From Azotobacter paspali (GTDB lineage: Bacteria; Pseudomonadota; Gammaproteobacteria; Pseudomonadales; Pseudomonadaceae): 64,000 bases of DNA. The position numbers and the translations under genes are program-made. Shown here in pieces: positions 46,539 to 53,418 of the stretch. Each line of letters begins with the position of its first letter. Within the stretch, counting starts at the first letter, position 1. The stretch lies in the NCBI RefSeq assembly GCF_042434745.1, contig NZ_JBHLSS010000098.1; one strand, given 5' to 3'. The notes below the pieces were generated by a model, which worked only from the letters and a program-made list of their open reading frames with translations, did no database searches and was not told where the DNA came from.

Positions 46539-47828
46539 TCAGAGCGATTTCAGAAACGCCAGCAGCGCCCGCCGGGATTCCGCCGGCAACGCGACGAAGC
46601 GCTCGCGAGCTGCCAGGGCTTCGCCGGCGTGCCAGAGGATAGCTTCGGTGAAGTTGCGCGCGCGGCCGTCGTGAAGGAAATGTCCCGGCGGGCTGATGCT
46701 CTCCACCAGGCCGATGCCCCACAGCGGCGGGGTGCGCCATTCGCGGCCGTTGGCCTGATGGTCCGTCCGTCCGTCCGCCAGTCCTTCGCCCATGTCGTGC
46801 AGCAGCAGGTCGGTATAGGGGTGGATAGTCCGGTTGCGCAGCAGCGGGTGGGCGGCCTGATCGCCGGTGCGCAACTGCGGGCGGTGGCAGGCGGCGCAAC
46901 CCAGCGCGAGGAACTGCGCCTCGCCACGTTGCACCTGGGAATCGTCGCGCTGGCGCCGGGCCGGAACGGCCAGGTAAGCCTGGTAGAACACCAGGTCGTC
47001 GAGCTGGGTGTCGTCCAGTTCTGGCTGGCCGCCTTCGGCTGCTTGCCGACAAGCGTCCTGCACGGGCGTGCAGGCTTTGTCGGGGTATAGCCGCGAGGTG
47101 ATGCCCAAGTCGCCGGCCATGGCCGAAGCACTCTGCTCGCGCAGGCTGGCGACGTTGGCCTTGAGGCCGAAGCGTCCCACCCGCCAGTCTCCGGTTTCGG
47201 CGCTCCAGACCCGGTTGATTCGCCCCTGAATGCCGTCCACCACCGGGTGCGCGGCCATCTCCAGCAGGGTTTCCTCCGACACCGCCTCCAGCAGGCCGAG
47301 GCCGAGTACCGGCGGGCCGATGCGCAGCGAGGTGAGCACGCCGTCCAGCGGGCCGTAAGCCAGTTCCTCCAGGGTCAGGCGGGGACGGCGCAGCATCAGG
47401 GATTCGCCATCGGGAAAGCGGAACGGCAGCTCCTCCCAGGCGATCGCCGCGCGGCCTTCCGGCGGGACGCCGGGAATGCCGGTGTCGTTCAACTGATCGC
47501 CATAGTCGGGATGCGGCAGCGGGCCGCCATGGTCGTTCTCTCCGGGCAGGGAGAGCCGTACCAGCATCGAGCGCAGGCGCTGCCGGGGACCGTCGGGAGC
47601 CTGCCCGCGTCCGTTGAGCGGATGGCAGGAGCTGCAAGCGGGGCGGTTGTACAGCGGGCCCAGTCCATCCACTTCGCCGTCCAGCGAAGGGGAGACGACC
47701 CAAACCTGGCGGAACAGGCTGCGGCCGCGGGCGAAGCGCTCCCTGTCGGCGGCATCTAGGCCGGGCAGCGGCTGGGAAAATGCCTGGCGGCTGAAATCGG
47801 CCACCGTCACGCGATCCTGCGCCATCAT
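46539..47828 (-). CDS. Di-heme oxidoreductase, DUF1111 (thiol oxidoreductase-like) family; export signal interrupted
   Basis: Predicted periplasmic c-type cytochrome of 429 residues from ATG 47828. Two heme-binding CxxCH motifs, CSSCH near residue 65 and CAACH near residue 310; other family landmarks are NRPACSSCHPLNGRGQ, RFGLKANVASLREQ, HDMGEGLADGR and EWRTPPLWGIG. In-frame codons immediately upstream encode a perfect signal-peptide core (LGWLLAGLLGWSSAMMA then Gln), but a TGA at 47874-47876 separates them from MDKTSKQ at 47897. So either a CTG or shifted start is used, or the gene is broken. Third gene after the TonB receptor and solute-binding protein. Confidence 0.8.
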   Translation of the reverse strand: MMAQDRVTVADFSRQAFSQPLPGLDAADRERFARGRSLFRQVWVVSPSLDGEVDGLGPLYNRPACSSCHPLNGRGQAPDGPRQRLRSMLVRLSLPGENDHGGPLPHPDYGDQLNDTGIPGVPPEGRAAIAWEELPFRFPDGESLMLRRPRLTLEELAYGPLDGVLTSLRIGPPVLGLGLLEAVSEETLLEMAAHPVVDGIQGRINRVWSAETGDWRVGRFGLKANVASLREQSASAMAGDLGITSRLYPDKACTPVQDACRQAAEGGQPELDDTQLDDLVFYQAYLAVPARRQRDDSQVQRGEAQFLALGCAACHRPQLRTGDQAAHPLLRNRTIHPYTDLLLHDMGEGLADGRTDHQANGREWRTPPLWGIGLVESISPPGHFLHDGRARNFTEAILWHAGEALAARERFVALPAESRRALLAFLKSL

Positions 47829-47907
47829 GGCCGAGGACCAGCCCAGCAGGCCGGCCAGCAGCCAGCCCAGAGGTCATTGCTTGCTTGTCTTGTCCATCAC
47901 GTATCCG

Positions 47908-49209
47908 TCAGCTTAGCGACTCCAGTTGCTGCCGGACCTGCCGGCGGCGCTGCCGCGCCTGTTCGCCCCAGTGTGCCTCGATCTCGTTGGCGGCCGTCCG
48001 GTCGCCTTCGACCCGGCGGAAAGATGCCTGCAATTGCGGGTCGCCGGCTTCCTTTTCGCCGATCGACGGCTGGCAGAACCGTTCGCGTATCGCCGTCAGG
48101 CGCTGCCCGTTGCGGGCCTCGTGCCGGTGGATGGCGGTCCAGAGCGCGCGCTGTTCCTCGTGCTGGCGTATCAGCATCTGCTCGAACAGGGCGCTGACCA
48201 CACCCAGGCGCGCGCGGCCCAGATCGTTGTCGTAGTCGTAGCCGCCGGCGGCCGCGGCCCGGAATGGGTCGTGATAGCCGGCCGGCAACTGTGGGTAGAC
48301 CGATTTCCGCACCGGCAGGCGGTGGATATCCGGGTGCGCCAGCAGGCGCTGGCCGGATTCCGAAAGCAGGAAGGCGACGAAGGTTTGCGCCGCTTCCACC
48401 TGTTTCGAGCCGGCGGTGATGGCCACGTGGGCCGGATTCAGGCCGCCATGCCGCGGATAGGCGAATTCCAGCGGCGCGCCGCCGGCGATCGCGCCGGTGA
48501 CGAAGAAGTCGATGGACAGGCCGACCGCGGCCCGTTGCCCGGTCACTTCGTCGCTGACGAAGGTCGAGCCGCGGTGTACCAGATAGGACAGTCCGGCGAT
48601 CTCGTTCCACAGGGCCCAGCCTCGTTCCCAGCCGTAGGCCTGCAGGACGATGTCGACCATCACCGGGGCGAAGCCGACTTCGCTGGGCACCGGTAGGGCG
48701 ATGCGCCCGGCCAGGCGCGGATCGGCCAGGTCGCTCCAGTCCGCCGGGGGAGCCACGCCCAATTCGGCTAGGGCCCGGCGGTCCAGGGCGAAACCGTAGC
48801 CGGCCAGCTCGGTGGCCAAGTAACTGCCGTCCGGGGCGGACAGCCGGGTGGTGCCGATACGTTCGGCAAGTCCCGTACGGTCGATTCCGATCGGCCGCCA
48901 GGCGCCGGCCTGGCGCAGGCTTTCGAAGGTTCGCGGCGACGCGGCCCAGTAGACGTCCACGCCGCCCTGATCCGGCTGCGAAAGATAGCCCAGGGCGTCG
49001 TTCAGGGCGCGCCATAGCAGGTTGAGGCGGATGTCGGGGTGGGCCCGTTCGAAGGCGTCTTCGAAATGCGACATCAGGGCTTCGGGGTAGCTGGTGAGCA
49101 CCGTCAGCTCGCGCGGGGCGGCCAACAGGGGCGGCGCCGCGCAAAGCAGGCCGAGTCGCAGCGCATCGCCGAGCAGGCGGCGGCGGGTCAATGAGGCGGG
49201 AAAAAGCAT
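47908..49209 (-). CDS. ABC transporter extracellular solute-binding protein, iron-binding (FbpA/AfuA) type
   Basis: 433 residues from ATG 49209. The N-terminus LTRRRLLGDALRLGLLCAAP has a twin-arginine-like motif and hydrophobic core ending near PLLAAP, so export (possibly Tat) is likely. The mature part follows the periplasmic binding protein pattern: ELTVLTSYPEALMSHFEDAF, GVDVYWAASPRTF, and AGGAPLEFAYPRHGGLNPAHVAI. The last 100 residues are an additional charged region rich in Arg and Gln. Eleven bases after the TonB receptor; no permease or ATPase is visible. Ligand not determinable. Confidence 0.8.
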   Translation of the reverse strand: MLFPASLTRRRLLGDALRLGLLCAAPPLLAAPRELTVLTSYPEALMSHFEDAFERAHPDIRLNLLWRALNDALGYLSQPDQGGVDVYWAASPRTFESLRQAGAWRPIGIDRTGLAERIGTTRLSAPDGSYLATELAGYGFALDRRALAELGVAPPADWSDLADPRLAGRIALPVPSEVGFAPVMVDIVLQAYGWERGWALWNEIAGLSYLVHRGSTFVSDEVTGQRAAVGLSIDFFVTGAIAGGAPLEFAYPRHGGLNPAHVAITAGSKQVEAAQTFVAFLLSESGQRLLAHPDIHRLPVRKSVYPQLPAGYHDPFRAAAAGGYDYDNDLGRARLGVVSALFEQMLIRQHEEQRALWTAIHRHEARNGQRLTAIRERFCQPSIGEKEAGDPQLQASFRRVEGDRTAANEIEAHWGEQARQRRRQVRQQLESLS

Positions 49210-49220
49210 GATGGACCCCG

Positions 49221-51227
49221 TCAGAAAGTCAGATTGGCCTGCACAACGAAGGTGCGGCCCGGTTCGGGATAGCCTTCGCTGTATTCGTACTCGTGGTCGG
49301 TAAGGTTCTGCACGCTGGCGTCCAGTTGCAGGCCGTTGTCGAAGCGATAGCCGCCTTTCAAGTCGAAGACCACGAATCCGGAAGCCTCCTGGGTGCCGTC
49401 GGTAGAGCTGTAGCGGCTGGAGGAAGCGTCCGAGCTGGCCATTAGGTGCCACGGGCCGAGCTGCCGGCCGATGCTGAGAAAGCCTTTGTGCTTGGGCGTG
49501 TCGGTGAGCCGTATGGAGTCGTCGGAGGAACGGTTCTGGCGGTTGAGGTAGAGGTAGTTGAAGTTCACCTCCCAAGCGCCCAGGTTGCCGTTCAGTGAGG
49601 CCTCCACGCCGTTCATGCGCGCCTCGCTGACATTTTGCATCTGCGAGCAGGGCGGGTTGGAGCAGGCGCTGCTGGCCACGCGCACCGATTGCAGCAGGTC
49701 GTCCACGTGGCTGCGGAACAGCGCCAGATCCAGTTCCAGGCTGTCGCTCAAGGCACGCTTGTAGCCAATCTCGAAATGGGTGGCTTCCTCGGTTTTCAGG
49801 TCGGGGTTGGGCAGGGCGCTGCCGAAACGGTAGGAGTAGCGATCCTTCATGGTCGGGAAGCGGCTTTTGCGCGCCACGGTGAAGCGCCACAGGGTCCGCG
49901 GGTCGGCCTGGAAGAACAAGCCGAGCTGGCCGTTGTTGGTGGATTCGCGCCCACCTTCTTCCCCGAACAGGCCGGCGGCCGTGGTATAGGTTTCGGCTTC
50001 GCGGCCGTTGCGCCGATCATGGGAGAAACCCGCGATCAGGGTAAGACGCTCGGTCAGCTTACGGGTGTACTCCAGGGCGAGGGACTGGGTTTCGTCCTCG
50101 AAACGCTGCTTGGGCTCGCCGGCGTCGTGCTCGCGGTGTACGTCCTGCTTGTGGTGGAAGGCCAGGCGTAACTGGTTGTTTTCGTTCAGGGTCCACTCGT
50201 CCTCGAGGCTGAGACCGGTGCTGTAGTCGTCGTAGTAGCTGCGAAACGCACGCCTGCTGTTTTGCGTGCTGTAACTGTCGTTATCGTAGGAATACAGGTC
50301 GTTCTTGTAGATGTCGTGATAAAGGCGAGCCTTGACCTTGTGAGCGCCGAAGGCGGTGACCGTGTTGATGTAGTAGCTGGTCTTGTCCCACTTGGGCCAG
50401 CGCCAGAAACGGTTGTAGCTGCCGCCCAGGTGTCCGGCGTAGGCGGGATTGCCCTTTTCGCCGTCCTGCTTGACGTAGCCCAGCACGTATTCGTCGCTAT
50501 CGTTAGGCGTGAAGCCGACCTTGAAGCTGATCTTCTTGTCCTTGCGATCGCTATTGCCGCGCCGCCCGCCATCCTCCAGGCGTTCGTCGTCGAAGTTGCC
50601 GGGCAGGCGGAAATAATCCTCGTTGAGGTAGGACAGGCCCATCTGCGCCCACCAGTTATCCTGCCGGGTGCCGAAGTTGGCGTACGTCCATTCGCCGTTG
50701 TTCTCCGCCCGGTCGGTGAAGCTGAAACCGGTGCCAATCTCGCCTTCGAATTCCTCCTGCGGCCGCCGGGTCACCAGGTTGATCGCCCCGCCCAGGGTGT
50801 TCGGGCCGTAGGTCATGGAGCTGAAGCCCTTGGAGACCTCGATTCTGGATAGCTCGAAGGTGGTGAAGCGGCCGAGATCGGGATAGCCGTCGTAGGGCAC
50901 GTACACCGGGATGCCGTCGATGAAGACGGGCACCTGGCGCAGATCGAAGCCACGCACGTAGACCATTTGCTCGTTGCGAGCGCCGGTCTTGCTGAGGCTG
51001 ACTCCGGGAATCAGGTTAAGCGCCTCGCCGACGGTTTCGCGGTCGTGCAGGCGCATGTCCCGGCTGTCCACCGAGTCCGTGTTGTCGAGGCGGCTGGCGT
51101 CGCCATGGCTGCCCAGCACGAAGATCTGGCCGAGTTCGAAAACATTGTCATCGGCCTGGGACAGACCGTTCAGGCAAAGACAGAGGCCGCCCGCCAAAAG
51201 GGGCAGGCGAGATGCGGGATACTGCAT
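49221..51227 (-). CDS. TonB-dependent outer-membrane receptor
   Basis: 668 residues, full length and ending in a proper terminal Phe (ANLTF). Signal peptide of about 25 residues (ends LSQA), a TonB-box-like ELGQIFVLG, plug domain (ETVGEALNLIPGVSLSKTG, VYVRGFDLRQVPVFIDGIPV, GGAINLVTRRPQ) and barrel. It lacks the STN signalling domain, unlike the receptor at 7963. Ribosome site AGGGAA precedes ATG 51227. First gene of a minus-strand operon with a solute-binding protein and a di-heme oxidoreductase. Substrate unknown; a metal chelate is the natural guess. The upstream region is extremely AT-rich. Confidence 0.88.
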   Translation of the reverse strand: MQYPASRLPLLAGGLCLCLNGLSQADDNVFELGQIFVLGSHGDASRLDNTDSVDSRDMRLHDRETVGEALNLIPGVSLSKTGARNEQMVYVRGFDLRQVPVFIDGIPVYVPYDGYPDLGRFTTFELSRIEVSKGFSSMTYGPNTLGGAINLVTRRPQEEFEGEIGTGFSFTDRAENNGEWTYANFGTRQDNWWAQMGLSYLNEDYFRLPGNFDDERLEDGGRRGNSDRKDKKISFKVGFTPNDSDEYVLGYVKQDGEKGNPAYAGHLGGSYNRFWRWPKWDKTSYYINTVTAFGAHKVKARLYHDIYKNDLYSYDNDSYSTQNSRRAFRSYYDDYSTGLSLEDEWTLNENNQLRLAFHHKQDVHREHDAGEPKQRFEDETQSLALEYTRKLTERLTLIAGFSHDRRNGREAETYTTAAGLFGEEGGRESTNNGQLGLFFQADPRTLWRFTVARKSRFPTMKDRYSYRFGSALPNPDLKTEEATHFEIGYKRALSDSLELDLALFRSHVDDLLQSVRVASSACSNPPCSQMQNVSEARMNGVEASLNGNLGAWEVNFNYLYLNRQNRSSDDSIRLTDTPKHKGFLSIGRQLGPWHLMASSDASSSRYSSTDGTQEASGFVVFDLKGGYRFDNGLQLDASVQNLTDHEYEYSEGYPEPGRTFVVQANLTF

Positions 51228-51932
51228 GGAAATTCCCTAATTTATATACATAAATATATAAAATATAGATCAAATAGATAGCTGTCAAAATGGGCTTTTA
51301 TTTCGTGTGTTTTTAAATAAAAAACAATTACTTATTTATTTTTTCGTATTTGTTGAATGTATTTTTTATATATATAAATTAAATAAAATTTACAGAGATA
51401 CTCTGGCACGTCGCAGTTCTGTCCGCGCAAAGACGCGCGGGAATGAATCCGGAAAGGAGGAGCACTATCGGCCCCGTGCGACGAGTCGTTCCGTCCGGGC
51501 TCGGCAAATTTCTGGAATCGCGCCGTACTGGCGCACCTGGAATGTGATCGATGGTTGCCGGTCGGGATTCGCCGGGGCGTGTTCCCCTTGGCCGATACTT
51601 TTTTCCACTGCAGGTTTGCTTCGACGGGAACGCGCGCCATGGGGACCTACTCCTTCACGATCCAAGGCCGGGGCCGCCGCGCAACTCCCGATTCGTCCCG
51701 CTGTCCGACAGTCCCGGCGGGGACGGGCGGGGGGTTTGCTTCCGAAGCGGCGACCGGGCGAGAATGAGCCGCGCCGCAGGCTTTCCGGGCGGCGGGCTCG
51801 CCTGGGCCGCGGCAGCGGCATCGTCCGACTCGCCGGTGGCGAGCGGACGAGCCTGGAGGATTCGCACTGCCTGCCGGAGTGTCGACATAGTTCAGCAAGG
51901 CCGGAACTCCACTGGACCGGCCGGGAGAAAGG
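51228..51932. other. Divergent intergenic region with extreme AT-rich block
   Basis: 705 bases between divergent genes. 51240-51400 is very AT-rich (about 20% G+C by eye) with runs such as TATATATATAAATTAAATAA, in a genome near 65%. I see no clear Fur box in it. The remaining 530 bases are ordinary in composition; short ORFs there look like chance, and no product is recognised. Promoters for both the TonB receptor and the srfA-like gene must lie here. Confidence 0.6.
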
Positions 51933-53402
51933 ATGACCAGGATGCCGGGTGCATTGCTTCGTACCGGAACGCTGCGGGAATTCAGGGCGCTCGGCGTCGA
52001 CGGTCAGCCGGTCCACGGCGTGGCGCTGCAGTTGCGTGAAGCCATCCGCCTGAAGATGCACCGCGAAGCGGCCGACTGCCTGGCCATCCCGCAATCCAAC
52101 GAGGCGGGAGACCGCATCGACTGGTACTCGCCGTTCGAGGGCGACGTGGTGCCCTGGTCGGCGGCCACCGCGCAAGAGCGCATCCAGGCCCGTGCCCGGC
52201 TCGAGGCGATGCAGGCCCAGTTGCGGGCCACCGGCGAGAACATGCGCGACGACGCGCAGAACCGGGAGAAGCAGGTGTTCGGCCGTCTCCTGGAAAAGGC
52301 CCTGTATTTTCCCGATGCCGACCATGTCTATCTGGTCGACGGCCGGCCGGTGGTCACCTTCTGGGGCTTCACCCGGCAGCAGGAAGGCCAGTCGCCCGAT
52401 CCTCTCGCCTGCTTGCAGGTCGCCAGGCCCGCCCCTGCCCCCGTGGCGGACACCGCCTTGCCGCCGCCCGTGACGCCTGCGGCGGCAGCCGCGGCCGCGG
52501 TTGCGGAAAAACCTCGCTGGCGGCGCTGGCTGTGGCTGCTGCTCCTGCCGCTGCTCCTGCTGTTGCTGCTGTTCCTCATGCGTGCCTGCGCGCCGGCCGT
52601 CGAACTGCCCTTCGATCTGTCGCATGTCGACCTGCCCGGCCTGCCGGCCAGGGAAAGGGTGGCGGAAGAGGTCCGGTTGCGCGAGGAGGTGGTGGGCGTG
52701 ACGGGCGCGGCCGGTGTCGTCGGAACCGAGGGAGAAGGCGGCGTGCCGGTACCGGACGGCGAAATGACTGTCGAGGAAGTGCCCCTCGAAGAGGGATCGG
52801 CGAGCAAATCCGACGCGGGCGAAGCCATGGCGGGCGATCCCGCGGCCGAAGAGGCGGCGCAGGACCGGCAACCGTCCGCCCAGGACGGAGAGAAGGAGCC
52901 GGGGGCGACGCCCGAGGAGGCACAACAGAAGCCGTCGGTTCCGCCGCAACTCGACGAGGAAAAGCCGGCGCAAGATCCGAAGGCTGCGCTGGAACAGGAA
53001 AAAGGTGCCGGGGAACAGCAAGGCGCCAAGCCCATGAGCATTCCGCCCGAGGCGCTGCAGAACGGCTCGACCCGTTTCCTCGATGGCAATTGGCGGGCCG
53101 GTACCGGCATCCAGGACGCCAAGACCGGCAAGCCGCTACAACTGGGTTACGACTTCAAGGACGGCAAGGGCCAGGTCAGCATCCGCCGCGACGACGGCGT
53201 GCGCTGCGCGGGCCCGGTGAACGCGACCGTGCAGGGCGGCAGCTTGGCGATCGCCAGCCAAGGCCAGGCGACCTGCAGCGACGGCAGCCATTACCGCATG
53301 CCGGAAGTGACCTGCAAGCCGGATGCGCGCAGCGCGGCCGACTGTACCGGCCGCTACGGCGACCAGGAATTCCCCATGTCGATCCGCCAGGGCGGCAACT
53401 GA
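51933..53402 (+). CDS. srfA: SrfA-like single-pass membrane protein
   Basis: 489 residues from ATG 51933 (GGAG six bases upstream). The N-terminal 160 residues are a cytoplasmic domain (GALLRTGTLREFRALGVDGQ, EGDVVPWSAATAQERI). An Ala/Pro linker leads to one strong membrane helix (RRWLWLLLLPLLLLLLLFLM, near 197-217), then a long acidic, Glu/Gln/Pro-rich spacer (about 250-370). The C-terminal domain of about 110 residues has paired Cys (VRCAGPVN, ATCSDGS, VTCKPD, ADCTG) and should be extracytoplasmic. The pairing with srfB and srfC downstream supports the SrfA name; function unknown. srfB starts 16 bases later. Confidence 0.7.
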   Translation: MTRMPGALLRTGTLREFRALGVDGQPVHGVALQLREAIRLKMHREAADCLAIPQSNEAGDRIDWYSPFEGDVVPWSAATAQERIQARARLEAMQAQLRATGENMRDDAQNREKQVFGRLLEKALYFPDADHVYLVDGRPVVTFWGFTRQQEGQSPDPLACLQVARPAPAPVADTALPPPVTPAAAAAAAVAEKPRWRRWLWLLLLPLLLLLLLFLMRACAPAVELPFDLSHVDLPGLPARERVAEEVRLREEVVGVTGAAGVVGTEGEGGVPVPDGEMTVEEVPLEEGSASKSDAGEAMAGDPAAEEAAQDRQPSAQDGEKEPGATPEEAQQKPSVPPQLDEEKPAQDPKAALEQEKGAGEQQGAKPMSIPPEALQNGSTRFLDGNWRAGTGIQDAKTGKPLQLGYDFKDGKGQVSIRRDDGVRCAGPVNATVQGGSLAIASQGQATCSDGSHYRMPEVTCKPDARSAADCTGRYGDQEFPMSIRQGGN

Positions 53403-53418
53403 GGCGAGCACAGGCAGC

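Noticed and set aside
49702..49712. CCACGTGG core in the TonB receptor gene as a parS site
   Set aside because: Flanks are GT and CT instead of GTT and AAC; the 14-bp palindrome is not present. The same holds near 48423 and 3346.
51551..52039. 162-codon open frame upstream of and overlapping srfA
   Set aside because: Overlaps the well-supported srfA start in another frame; composition is unlike its neighbours and no motif is seen.
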